A stretch of DNA of 64,000 nt, taken from contig QPMI01000444.1 of the NCBI GenBank assembly GCA_004431415.1, forward strand, positions 186,001-250,000, given 5' to 3'. Below are positions 10,923 to 22,008 of the stretch, in pieces (the first letter of the stretch is position 1; each line of letters starts with the position of its first letter). A program made the position numbers and the translations under genes. The DNA comes from Cyanophora paradoxa (taxonomy: Eukaryota; Glaucocystophyceae; Cyanophorales; Cyanophoraceae). The notes below the pieces were generated by a model, which saw nothing but the letters and a program-made list of their open reading frames with translations, ran no database searches and was not told the DNA's origin.

Positions 10923-11912
10923 TCAGCCGTCGAAGTCGTCGCCCCCGCCGCCGTGCGCCGCGCCGCCGCCGAAGCCGTCGCCCGCGTCGCCGTCGGGCCC
11001 GGCGATGCCCTCGGAGAAGGAGCGGACGCGCGAGGCCGGGTGGTGCCGCCCGGCGCCGGCGCCCTGGCCCGAGACGCCCGAGAGCCCCGAGAGCCCGCTC
11101 GCCCGCGACGCCCCGACGGCCGCCGCGCCGCCCCCGACGCCGCCCCCGACGCCGGCCGCTGTGGCGAGGGCGGCGGCCGCGCGCTGCCCGGCCGGCTGGC
11201 CGGCCTGCTCGGGGAGAGGCTCTGCGACTTGGCGGCGTCGTCCCCCGCCGCCTTCTTGAGGCTGGCCGAGAGCGAGACGAGGGGCGGCTTGTCCACGCTG
11301 CCGGCGAGCGAGGCCCGCACCTGCGAGGCCCGCGCCGGCGGCCCCGCCCCGGCCCCGGCCCCCGCCCCCGCCGTGCCCGCGCCCGCCTTCTTCGTGACGT
11401 ACGTGCCGTTCGCCAGCGCCTTCAGGTTCCCCGTGTTCAGCCCCCGCACCTGCCGGCGGCCGCGCCCCGTCAGGGCGGCGCGAGGGGCGGGCCGCGGGGC
11501 GGGGCCGCGGGCGCGCCTCGAGGCCGCGGTTCTGCATCGCCTTGGTGAGCTCCACCGATTCGGCGACGGACCTCCGCAGCGGGCCCGGCACGAACTCCAC
11601 CGCCGTCCCGAACGTCGAGACGCTGAAGCTGCGCGCGCCACGGCCCGCGCTCAGAGGCCGGCGGCGCCGCCGCCGGCTTCGAGAACCAACTACAGGCGGG
11701 CGCGCTCACTTCGAGGCCGCGCTCAGGCTCTCGCCGCTGCCCCCGGTGCGCGCTGAGGACTCGTGAGCACTGGCCTGGCGCCTGGAGCGGGCGCGGGCGG
11801 CCGGCGCACCTGACACAGCGTCCAAGGCGCCCGCCATGATCGGCCCCGCGGCAAAGGGCGACTGGGGGGGTGGCGCCGATGAAGACTGCACCTTCACCAA
11901 GCGCCTTTGCAT
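10923..11912 (-). CDS. uncharacterised basic, Ser/Ala-rich protein
   Basis: I do not recognise a domain. Exon 1 starts MQRRLVKVQSSSAPPPQS (ATG at 11910-11912). A GT-AG intron then joins to FSVSTFGTAVEFVPGPLRRS and VAESVELTKAMQNRGLE. A candidate GC-AG intron of 67 nt joins that to VRGLNTGNLKALANGTYVTK. The C-terminus changes frame again and reads ASRASGLSGLSGVSGQ ... DGFGGGAAHGGGGDDFDG with TGA at 10923-10925; the intron that achieves this was not located. Most of the chain is low-complexity Ala/Gly/Ser/Pro and probably disordered; the 40-residue segment around VEFVPGPLRRSVAESVELTK is the only part with the look of a conserved core. Divergent from MEMO1 across 271 bp. Coding status is supported by the sensible splices and acidic end. 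Confidence 0.5.
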
Positions 11913-12183
11913 GTCATTGTGCAGCAGCTGCGGGCTGCGGGTGAGGATAGTCGGGCAGCCACAGCGACCCGGCGAACCTGGCCTCCCTTGAAAGCCATGC
12001 TGTAGCTATAGCCACTTGTTGAGTTCAAGCGCTTCGCTCGGCCGAGGTGCGCTGTAGCTAAGCTGGGTCGGTTCGGCGCGGCGGCGAGGCTGGGTAGGGG
12101 CGGGGCTGGATCTGTGCTTTCTGTGATACGGTCTTCTCTTGCTCGTGAGTGCTCTCCGGCGCGTTTCGTTCGGTGCTTGGGGA
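11913..12183. promoter_or_regulatory. divergent promoter region (unknown gene / MEMO1)
   Basis: 271 bp between the two divergent start codons. It contains GCTGTAGCTATAGCC-type AT-richer sequence around 12000-12010. No recognised element. Confidence 0.35.
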
Positions 12184-13814
12184 ATGAGCGATAGCCGGGT
12201 ACACCCTAGGTGCAGCCAGGGGTCCTTCTCGATGCCGGGGACGCGGGCGGCGAGCCATGCGGGCTCCTGGTATACGGCAGATGGGCAGACGCTACGGCGA
12301 GAGCTCGAGGGCTGGCTGCAGGAGCGCTCCGGTCAGAAGAACAGCGCTGGGGTCCGGGGGGTCATCGCTCCGTGAGTCCCGTGGGCTTCTGCTCACTCCA
12401 GTGTTCCGCCAGCAACCCCCTGCGCAGGCACGCCGGCTTCCGCTACTCTGGTCCCGTCGCCGCCAGCGCATACGTCCACCTGGATCTCACCGGAGCGTGC
12501 GTGCCTCCTCTGCCTCTTTTTCTGCGCCCGTCGTCCCCCGCTGGCGCCCGCCGACGCTCGCAGCAGGAAGCGCGTCTTTATCCTCGGTGCGCCGTCGAGC
12601 CGCCGCCCGCCGGCCGCGGCATTGCCGCGTAGAGATCCGCCCTGCTGCTCTCGGCGACGAACAACGAGCCGCCGCGTGCTTGTCCTCTGACCTAATTGCG
12701 ACGTGCCTTCTCGTGCGCGCAGGCCCCTCCCACCACTACTACCTGCGCGGCTGCGCCCTCTCTCAGATGGACTATTACGAGACGCCCGTCGGGAACCTTA
12801 CGCTCGACAAGGCCGGTGCGGCCGCCCGCGCCGCGCGACGCCGCGCCGCCGCTGCGGCCTGCGCGCGCCCTCAGCGGCGGCGCGGCGGCAGTGATCGAGG
12901 AGCTGGCGGCGACGGGCCGCTTCGAGTGGATGGAGCAGGACCAGGACGAGGAGGAGCACAGCGTGCGCCCCGCCCCCGCGGCATCAGCAGAGTGCGGGCC
13001 GCGCCGCGCCGAGGCACGGGGGCGGGGCGGGGGGGGCAGATCGAGATGCACCTGCCGTACGTGGCGCTGGCGATCGGGCGGGCGGCGGCGGACATCAAGG
13101 TCGTCCCCATCCTCGTCGGCGCCCTCTCCACCGCCCTCGAGCGCGACTACGGTGCTTTGCCCCGCCCCGCCCGCCCCCTCCTCCCCGAGACAAGGCCCCG
13201 AGCGGGCCTCGGGCCTCGGGGGCGGGGGGCAGGGAAGCTGCTGGCGAAGTACCTGGACGACCCGGCGAATCGCTTCGTGGTCTCGTCGGACTTCTGCCAC
13301 TGGGGCTCGCGCTTCTCGTTCACGGCGCACGAGGCGGGGGCGGGCCCCATCCACGCCTCCATCGAGGCCCTCGACCGCGCCGGCATGGAACTCATCGCCC
13401 GCCGCGACACCGCCGGGCCCGCCCCGCCCCTCTCTGACGGCCCCGCCCGCCCTCTGAACTTTCTCTATCGCCGCAGCTTCGCGGAGTACCTGAAGAAGAC
13501 GCAGAACACGATCTGCGGGCGGCACCCCATCGCCGTCTTCCTCAACGTGCGTACCCCCGCTGTCCCCCTTCCTTGGCCCTGCGTACCCCCCTCCGACCCG
13601 ACCCGGCCGGGCCCGGGGCGGCGGCGCAGGCGATGGACGCGTGCCGGAGCAGCTACGCCGTCCGCTTCGTCGACTACGCGCAGAGCAGCAAGGTCCGGCC
13701 CCCCGGAGCCTGGCCATGGCCTGGCGAGCCGGCTCGCGACCGGCCGGGGCGCAGGTGACGGACAAGCGCGACTCGTCCGTCTCGTACGCGGCGGCCCTCG
13801 CCACCGCCGCCTGA
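12184..13814 (+). CDS. MEMO1: MEMO1 homologue (Memo-like family)
   Basis: MEMO proteins share the fold of class III extradiol dioxygenases; the human protein acts in receptor signalling, cell motility and redox or copper handling. Spliced exons follow the family end to end: RAASHAGSWYTADGQTLRRE, HAGFRYSGPVAASAYVHLDL, RKRVFILGPSHHYYLRGCAL, EDEEEHSIEMHLPYVALAIG, VVSSDFCHWGSRFSFTAHEA, EYLKKTQNTICGRHPIAVFL and RFVDYAQSSK, ending DSSVSYAAALATAA before TGA at 13812-13814. The metal-site-like residues (His of HAG and of GPSHH, the Cys of NTICGRHP) are kept. There are about eight short introns. Start taken at ATG 12184 (MSDSRVHP); a second in-frame ATG lies at 12232 and the segment between may contain a small intron. 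About 300 residues, the family's usual length. Confidence 0.93.
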
Positions 13815-13891
13815 CCAGGAGGGCCCGGCGCCCCCGCGCGCTCGAGGGGGCTCCGAGGGGCTCGCGGCCCGCGCGCCCTCGCGGGGCTGGC

Positions 13892-13936
13892 ATGCCATGA
13901 TGCCCGCGTTCAGCCCTCTCGCAATCATCATGGCAT
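13892..13936. repeat. inverted repeat, possible 3' hairpin of MEMO1
   Basis: ATGCCATGATG (13892-13902) and its exact reverse complement CATCATGGCAT (13926-13936) are separated by 23 nt, about 80 nt past the MEMO1 stop. It could form a stem in the 3' UTR. A related CATGCCATGATG string recurs near 14086. Confidence 0.7.
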
Positions 13937-14180
13937 CGGATCGCTCATAATCAGTGAACTCCCGGGCCCCTGTACAGCCGAGCAGTGCGCTGCTTGTCCC
14001 GTTTTCTTTCGAAAAATTCTCTTCATCATCCTGTATTATAATCTAGCTATAGTGCCCATAATATATATGTCACAGTGTCTGATCATGCCATGATGCGATG
14101 ATGAGCGCGCATCGAATTATAAATTTTAAGATCACGTGCACGATCGCGAGTCCATGGCCAGAAATTGCGGCCCAGACGGG

Positions 14181-14254
14181 TGCTGCAATAATCGCGATAT
14201 CGATGCGAATACGGCCCATACGCTTGCTGCAATAATCGTGATGCGAATACGGCC
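14181..14254. repeat. near-tandem duplication in intergenic DNA
   Basis: TGCTGCAATAATCG followed by GATGCGAATACGGCC occurs twice, the first copy with a few extra bases (CGATATC) inside. The copies lie at 14181-14216 and 14225-14254. Confidence 0.8.
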
Positions 14255-14685
14255 AAACACATCAATAACTACGTAACTAAAGCACTGCGCATGCACTGCC
14301 GCAAAAATGTGAGAGTACAATAAACTGATGGCGCACTTTGAGTCCATGCAAACCATCGGACGGACTTATCTCTAGATCTGCACATTGCAACCCGAAAGAA
14401 AGCTGAAAAACGGACGCGTGATTACGTTATCTTGAAAACTAGTACGTATACGAAACTAAAGGATAGCGGTGCCTGCTTGGGAAGACGACTTAAGCGCTAG
14501 CTTGCTAGTGCATGATGCTGGCGCCAATACCTGGGAAAACCAAAACACGTCCAATACCTCAAGAACGTCCATTACGCTACAGCTACAACAATAAGCTACC
14601 AAAAAGAATGAAATGCGCGTAATCTGACTAATGCGGGAAAAACCAAACCAAAAGCGACACGTTGGAGGGGGCGGCGAGAGAGGGC

Positions 14686-17600
14686 TCAGAGGAAGACGGC
14701 GGCGCTGCGCGGGGAGGCGGCGCCGGAGCCCGGGGGCTTGGGGGACGCGCGCCCCTCCCCCTCCGCTGAGGTGTCCGGCGAGGGCGGCACCGCCTGCGCG
14801 GCGGGAGAGAGGGGTCAGGCCGGGGCGAAGGCCGGGCGAGCGGGGCGGGGCGGGGCGGGGCGGGGTACCGGGAGGGCGACGAGGTAGGACTCGGGGGGGC
14901 CCCGCCCCGCCCCCTCCGCCTCCGACGAGGCCGGCGGGGCAGCGCCGGGGCTGGTCGCGGCCCCCGGGCCCCAGCGGGGCTCGAGGGGCACGCGGCCGCG
15001 CACGGCCTCGGCGACCTCGCGGGAGAGCTGCGCGCGCGCGGGCGCGCTCAGCGGGCGAAGGAGACGGGGGGCGGGGGCGAGGAGGGGGCGGGGCACGTGG
15101 ATGCGGCCGGGGAGGGAGGAGGCCTCGAGGGCAAAGGCGAGGTCCATCCCCTCCCCGAAGAGGTCCCACATCCACCGCCGCTTCCCCAGCACCTGCGCGA
15201 GGTGAGGCGGCGGCCGGGGGGCGGGGGGCGGGTGGGTAGCGCACGGCGCCGGCGGCGTGGCCCATGGCGACGCCGACGCGCACGGAGACGGCGCGGCCCG
15301 TCCGCCCCGCGTACCTGCGCCCCGCTGAGCAGGCCAGGGCGCGGGAGGGAGAGGCGGGGGGCGGGGGGCGGGGCGCACTCGTGGAAGGCGCGGACGGAGG
15401 CCGCGGCGAGGTCCACGAGTTGGACGACGGCGTCGGGCGTCGGGGGCCCCTCCAGCCCCACCACCGCCAGCCACGCCTGCGCGCCCGCACGCCGCGTCAG
15501 CGCCCCGCCGTGGGGTGGGGGCGGGGCGGGCGCGCGTCGCCGATGGTCTTGAGGTGCTGGACGCCGCGCTCGTAGGCGAGCTCGTCGAGCTCGGAGTAGA
15601 GCTCGTTGAGCATCGCGACGAGCTCGGCCGGGTCCAGCGAGGCCGAGAGCGGCGTGAAGCCGACGATGTCTGCGCGGGCGGGACGGGCGCACGCTCAGCC
15701 CGGAGGGGCGCGTCCTCTTCGGGGAAGGGGGGCACGGGGCACCGGCGCAGAGAACGGCGACGGACTCGTAGTACTCGGCGACGGGGGCGCGGTTGGCCCC
15801 CGGGGCGGCCTCCGGGCTGCTCTTGAGCTTCTCGGCGACGGGCGGGGGCAGGCAGAGGTCGAGCAGGTGCTCCGTCCCCGCGCACTCCTCGGCGAGCGTC
15901 GCCGTCTCCCGCTGGAGGTCCCGGTTCAGCACGAACTCCGTCCGCGACTCCAGCTCCCGGAACCACGAGGCCAGCCCGCACGTCGCCACAATCATCTGCG
16001 CGGGGCCCGTGAGTGGAGGAGGGGGAGGGTGGGAGGGCGCGGGGAGCGGGGGGCACCGCGATGTCCCAGAGGATGGGCCCCGCGGGGACGCGGGTGACGC
16101 CCCACGCGATGAGCGGCTGCGGGGCGGCGGCGCGTCAGCTCGGAAGAAGGCGAGTCCGGAAGCTCTCGAGGGGTACAGGCCGCACGATGGCGAGGAAGGC
16201 GGCGTCCCAGGGGAGGCAGTCGGTCCAGGGGAGGGCGGGGCCCGGGAGCGTGTGGAGGAAGAAGAGGTCCACGAGGACGTCGGCGCCCCCGAAGAAGGCC
16301 GCCGAGGCGGGGGCCAGCCCCACGCGGAGGTAGCAGGCGTGCGCCGCGAGGACGAGGGCGAGGCCGTTGACGGCGGCGCGCGCGCGACGCTCGAAGGAGG
16401 CGCCGAGGAAGAGGCTCCAGGCGAGGACGAGAGCGAGGGCGGTGCCCTGGAGGCCGTAGCGCCAGGCGAGGCGCGGGAGGAAGCCGGCGGGGTCGGCGCC
16501 CAGGGCGAGGTCGGCGAGGGGCCAGAGGAGCGTGTGGAGGAGCATGAGGGCCACGCAGGCGCGGAGGTGCGGGGCGCCGTAGGCGCGGGTGCGGCGCCAG
16601 TACTCGAGCTCGGCGGCCGGCTCGGCGAAGGTGCAGAGGAAGAGGGAGGAGAGGGCCTCGAGGCGCGGCACGCCGAGGCGGCGCAGCAGCTGGCGCCACA
16701 CCGAGGGCGCCCCCGGCGCCCGCCCCGCGAAGAACGTGCTCGCCACCGACGTCCCCACGCTGCTCCCCACGGAGAAGCGCCCCGTCTCCGTCCCCCCGCT
16801 CCCGCGCCGCGCGGCGGGGGCCGGCGAGGCGTTGAGGGGCGGCTCGGGGGTGGGGACGTTGAGGGGCGAGTTGCTGCGGCTCGCGAAGTAGGCGAGCGGG
16901 GACGGGGGCGCCTCCACCGAGGCCCTGGGCGAGGCGAGCGGCGTCCCGGGCCCGCCCCGGTTCAGGGGCGACCCGTGGCCCCCGCGCCCCGCCAGCGAGC
17001 CCGGCGCCGCGCGGGCCAGGGGCGAGCCCGGGGCGTGGCGGCCGGCCGACGGGGGCGGCAGGAGGGCCCCGAGGAGGCCCTGCGGCGTCTCGCCGGGGAG
17101 CGCCTCGGGCGCGACGGCCGCGGCGAGGGCGGTGAAGCCCGAGCCGCTCCGCACCGAGCCGTCGCGCTTGGGGCTCGAGGCGAGCAGCGCGGCGCTCAGG
17201 CGGGGCGGCAGGGCGCCCCCGCCCCGCAGCGACCCGCCCGGGCTCCCCGCCGTCGGGCTCCCCGGCTTGGGGCTCCCCGCCTTGGGGCTCCCAGCGAGCA
17301 CGGCCCCGCGAGGTCGGCGCCCCGGGTCGAGCCGCCGGCCTCCAGCGCGACCGAGCCGGCCCGCCCCGCGTGCGGGCTCACCGTGTCCGACCCCCGCCGG
17401 CTCGTCGCGGGGCCCCCGCCCGCGCTCGATCGGCGCCGGCTCGTCGCCAGGCCGCCGCCCGAGCCGCGGCGGGTCGTCGGGGGCGCGTGTGCGTGCGGGA
17501 CGGCGGCAACAGAGCCCCTGTGGCGGGCGGTGGGCGGCGCCGCGAGCGCGTGCACGTGCTCGCCGCGCAGCACCGCCGCCAGCTCCAGCGTCGCGTCGAT

Positions 17601-20600
17601 GGGCGCCGCCCCCGGCGCCCCGCGCAGCAGCGGCACGCCGGCGCGCCGCCGCTCGCGCTCGCGCTCGGGCGCGTCGCCGGGAGGCAGCGGCGCGACGGCG
17701 GCGGCGGGGGCGGCGCGGAAGGAGCCGAAGGAGCCGTTGCGGGGGAGGAACTTGCGCGACATGTTCATCAGCCGCGCCTGCAGGCTCAGCTTCGCCCTCC
17801 CGCCCCCCGCCCCGGGCGCCGCCGCCGCCGCCGCCGGGGCCCGCCGCCCGCCGCCGGGCCCTCCGCCGGCGGCGCCTCGGCCGGCGCCACCGCCGCGGGC
17901 GGGTGCGGGGGCGGCGGGCCGTCGCGCTTCTCGGGCGCCGCGGGGGCGAGGCGGCGGGGAGGGCGGGGGCGTCGGGTGCCCCGGGAGGGTGCCGGCGTAC
18001 AGGGGAAGGTCCCCAAGCCGCCGGAGAGGGGGCGCGGGGGCCGCCGCTTGCGGCGGGCGGCGAGGGGCAGCGCGCGCCGCAGCGAGCCGCCGTTGGCGCT
18101 GCCGCCGCCGCTGCCGCTGCCGGCGCCGTCCTCCTCGTCCTCTTCGGCCTCGTCCTCCGTGATGGCGTCGCCGCCGTGGGCGAGGTACTTGGCGACCTGC
18201 CCCGAGAGCCGCTGGAACATCGACTCGCTCCGCGGCAGCGCCCCGCTGCGCGGCTTGGGGCGGGCGGGGAGGGGCGGGTCCTCCGGGTCGCCCCCGGCGA
18301 GGGCGCGCAGGGGGAGCGGCGGGGCGAGGAGCGCGCCGCCGGCGCCGGCGCCGGCTGGCGGAAGGAGGCCGAGACGGACTTGAGGGCGGAGCGCAGCGGG
18401 CGCGCCTCCGAGCCCGCCCCGGCCCCGGCCCCGGCCCCGGCCCCGCCCTCTGCCCGCGGCGACTGCGGCAGCGGCGAGGTCGCCTGCACGGCGTCGGGGT
18501 CGACGGCTGCGGCCGCGGCGGTCGCCGCGACTCCGGCCGGGGCCTCGGCGGGGCGGGGGACAACGCGGCTGGGGTGGGGGCGTCCGCCTCCTCTCCGTCG
18601 CTGAAGCGCAGTGCGCTGCGACGCCGCTCGCCGCGCTCCGCCGCCGCCGCCGCCGCCGCCGTGGCGCCGTCCGAGGCCGGGCGGCGGGCTGCGCGGGCCG
18701 TCCGCTGCCCCGCCGGCGCCTCCTCGGAGAGCGGCGCGGGGGCCGGGGTGTGGGGCAGGACGAGGGAGGCCGGGCGGTGGCGCCCGCCGGGCTGCTGCTG
18801 CTGCTGGGGGTCGGGCTCGGGGGGGCGGGCGAGGCGCAGGACGTGCGTCTGCATGAGGCCCTTGCCCTTGACCTTGAGCGGGGCCGGCTCGGAGAGCTCC
18901 CAGGGGACCTCCCCGCCCGCCTCCCGCCCCGAGGCCTTGAGGATGCTGCCCAGGTCGCCCGAGACGAGGGCGGCGCCCTGCGGGCAGTTCGCGCACATCC
19001 GCTGCGACGTGTTCACCGCGTCCCCGAAGACGTCTGCGCCCCGCCGGCGTCACGGAACGAGGCGGAGGAGGGGCGCCCGCGGGGGGTGGGGGCCGCGGGC
19101 ACCGTAGAAGACGCGGCAGCCGATGATGCCGGCGACGACGGGCCCGACGTGGGCGCCCACCTTGAGGGGGAACCCGAAGCGCGCGGCCGCCGCCAGCGCG
19201 TCCGCCGCAAAGCCGGCCGCCGCCTCCGCGCACTCGGCGGCCGGGCGCTCCTCGGGGAGGCCGCAGGCGGCCATGAAGGCGAAGCCGATGGTCTTGATTT
19301 TGAGGAGGCCGTGCCGCTCCGCCAGATCCTCCATCGCCGCCAGGTACGCGTTGATCCGCGGCATGATGCTGCCCCGCCCCCGCCGTCAGCAAAGTTGGGG
19401 GGCGGGGCGGGGCGGGGCGTGGGGACCTGCGCGTGTTCTGGGCTCGGACAGTCGGCGGCTCCGCGAGGTTCACGAACACGATGGCCGCTGCCGGGCGCGC
19501 CGGCGTGAGGGGGGAGGACGGGGGGCGGGAGGCGGCGGGAGCGGGGGCGGGCACCGGACTCGAAGCGCCGGTTGATGGTGTGCTCCCGCTCCTCCCGCCA
19601 GGCCTCGATGACGCTCTCGGGGAGCACGTTCCGCAGGATCTCGTCCGACCGCTCCTTCTCCTGGCTCGCCGCCGCCTGCGCCGCGCAGCCGGCCCGTCCG
19701 TCAGCGGGCCGCCCCGCGGGCCCGGGAGCCTTGGCGCCCTCGGGGGGCGGGCGGGCGGGCGGGCCTGGGTCTCGCGGGTGAGGCGGGCGAGGAGGAAGTT
19801 GCGGCGCGAGGTGGCCTCCAGCGCCCGCCCCACCACCGCCATCAGGATCGCCGCTGCGGCGGGCCGGGGTCGCCGAGGCGGGGCCGGGGGCGTGGGGCGG
19901 GCGGGGGGCGGGGGCGCACTCTCGAGGAGGGGAAAGGCAAAGGCGACGGGGGCGGCGGCGCTGTGGAGGTGCCCCACGCTCGCCCCGTACGTCACCGCGA
20001 GCGTCGCCAGCCCGCCGGCCGCGCCCCAGCGCCACAGCACCCGCGAGATCACCACCAGCGCCACCAGCGCCGTCGGCGCCACCGTCGCCACGTCGTACCG
20101 CTGCGTCTGCAGCCGCCGCGTCGGCGCGGCGCGCGCAGCGGGCGGGCGGGCGGGCGGGCGGCGCGCACGAAGGTGCGGGCGATGCTCGCAGCGATGGCGA
20201 GGATGAGGCAGAGCTGCAGCGCCGGCGGCGTGAGGCGCGGCCCGGGGCGGCGGGGCGGGGCGGGCAGGGCGCACGAGGGTGGCGAGCGGGGTGTGGGCGA
20301 GGCGGGCGCTGCGGCGGGCCCAGGCGCTGCCGAGGAACCCGAGGGCCACGACGCAGGCGCCGGCGCCCCCGAGGAAGGCCACGAAGGCCAGCTGCCGCCC
20401 GCCTCGGCCCGGCGCCAGGCGGGGCGGGGCGGGGAGGGGCGCGAGGGGAGAGACGCACGCGGGAGCGCTGGTCGGCGTCGCGCTGCTCGAGGCCGACGGC
20501 GAGGGCCTGGTAGAAGCAGATGAGGAGGAAGAGGGCGCCGCAGACGCGCGCCCGCGCCAGGCCCTGCGCGCGCGCGCGCCCCGCCCGCTCGTTGCCTCGT

Positions 20601-21348
20601 TCGCGCTCGCGGCGGCGGCGGCCGCCGCGACGGCGACTGGGCGGAGGGTGCGGACCTGGCGGGCGTACTCGCGGCGGAAGGCCACCTCGAGGTCGGCGTC
20701 CGCGAAGCAGAGGGAGAAGGCGCCGGTGCGGCCCTTCTCCAGCAGCGCCGCGCACTCCGCGCCGCGCTCCCGCGAGACGATGCTGTCGATGAAGCCGTAC
20801 ACGATCGCGTCGTCCCCGAGCCCGCGGCTGCTCGGCCGCGCCGTCCCCAGCGACCGCGAGGTCGGCGCCACGGAGCCCGACCGCTGCCTCACGCCCACCG
20901 GCGCCCTCTCCGCTGTGGCCGTGGAATGATCCGAGGGGATGCCCGCAACGCTGACGGATCGCCTCATGCCCGGCCCCCGGCCCCCGTGGCCGGATGCACC
21001 GGCGTCCACTTCGCTGTCGGCCTCCGCCCCCGCCGCCTGATCCGGGACATGCGCGACACTCCGAACACGCCGCCCCACAGACAAGCCGAGGCTGGAGAAA
21101 CCGTCTGCAAGCCTTGCTGGCTGGGGGCTGAAGCCGAGGAGCTCGGGGAGCAGCAGCGAGCTGCGGGGCCGCGCAGACAGCTCAACGCTGCCGCGGGCGC
21201 CAGTGCGGGTGTCGCTCTCTGTGCCCTGTAGAGCCGCCGCAACTACGTGCGGGGTTCGGGGGGCCGGGCGGTCTTCCAGCAGCTGGTGTTTTTGGGCGGG
21301 CCCGCCGCCCGGTGGCGGCTGTGCGCCACCGGACGCGGCCTCCATCAC
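14686..21348 (-). CDS. membrane adenylyl cyclase with two class III catalytic domains
   Basis: Makes cAMP from ATP at a membrane. The order from ATG 21348 is: a Ser-rich cytosolic N-terminus, a first membrane set (LLICFYQALAVGLEQ, FVAFLGGAGACVVALGFLG, PTALVALVVISRVLW and others), a signalling helix (NVLPESVIEAW), catalytic half 1 (AIVFVNLAEPP; KIKTIGFAFMAACGLP; DVFGDAVNTSQRM; PLKVKGKGLMQTHVLRL), a long disordered linker with RRxS motifs, a second membrane set (about 16.2-16.7 kb, e.g. ACVALMLLHTLLWPLADLAL), then catalytic half 2 (SVAVLCADIVGFTPLSAS; HLKTIGDAWLAVVGLEG; DLFGEGMDLAFALEASS; ESYLVALP). TGA at 14686-14688. Half 1 lacks both metal Asp but keeps the Asn and Arg of NTSQR and an adenine-type Lys and Asp. 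Half 2 has both Asp but lacks Asn and Arg. Introns are short and include a GC-AG one. The frame joint near 17.3 kb is unresolved. Confidence 0.9.
15477..15535 (-). other. GC-AG intron in adenylyl cyclase half 2
   Basis: 59-nt intron starting GCGCGCCCGCC and ending GGGCGCGCAG. Its removal joins the metal-binding KTIGD codons to AWLAVVGLEG, exactly as expected for a class III cyclase, so the non-canonical donor is required by the protein. An internal CTGAC, a plausible branch site, precedes the acceptor. Confidence 0.8.
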
Positions 21349-22008
21349 AATGCTATGTTGCTAGGCTGCTGACAAAGCCATCCTGCGCTCTGCCTTACAC
21401 ATCGGGGACTCAAACGGTGCGCTGCGCCGAAGTCGGACTCCGGCGCTCTCTCAACGATGTTACTTCTACCACATTCGCTCTCGCTGGGCAAGCCTTCGGC
21501 ACAAAACCGATTATGAGCCCATCCGGCCTTCGCTGTCAGTCTACTGTACGGAATGGTGAAAGCAGCTCGCTGGTCCTTGCAACGGTGGTTCTGAAGCGCT
21601 GCTGCAATGGAGCGCTTGCTTGCTCCGCTTGGTTGCTCCGACCCTTCAATTACATGTACCCCCCCTGAGCGTCCCGTCTTTTTGGGCGCTCCGCTGGCGC
21701 ACCCACGACTCGGCGTCCTTCAAACGCTGCTCGTTTAAGCTTTTCCTGTCGCCTGCAGCTGCTACTGGCGCACGGCCCCAAATCTTGAGGTCTTGCAGAG
21801 TTCCTCTACCCTGCCTGAAACGAGTGGCTCTCGCGAGTGGCTTACACAGCCGCAGACTAGCTGGTCGGTACGGTGGCAGATCCACGATGTTCTCTCACCA
21901 TCAGCAGCTGCAGAGCATCGCAACGCAAATGACGATCTAACTACAGCGGTGACGAAGCAGCTGCCAGCGAGGCCTGCGACTCGGGATCCCGGAGCTAGAT
22001 CCGGCGAT
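21349..22008. other. divergent intergenic region (cyclase / unknown gene)
   Basis: About 660 bp between the cyclase start and the inferred start of the plus-strand gene. An open frame runs from 21793 into that gene, so a longer N-terminus is possible. No other gene or repeat recognised. Confidence 0.4.

Larger units (their letters stand above)
13815..14685. other. intergenic region, AT-richer, with hairpin and short repeats
   Basis: No gene recognised. It lies between the convergent ends of MEMO1 and the adenylyl cyclase gene. It contains a perfect 11-bp inverted repeat at 13892/13926 and a duplicated block near 14181-14254. Confidence 0.5.

Noticed and set aside
16135-21348. A single 1737-codon open frame on the minus strand
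   Set aside because: Stops are rare in this GC-rich DNA, and conserved cyclase motifs switch frames several times across it. It contains real cyclase exons mixed with introns, not one exon.
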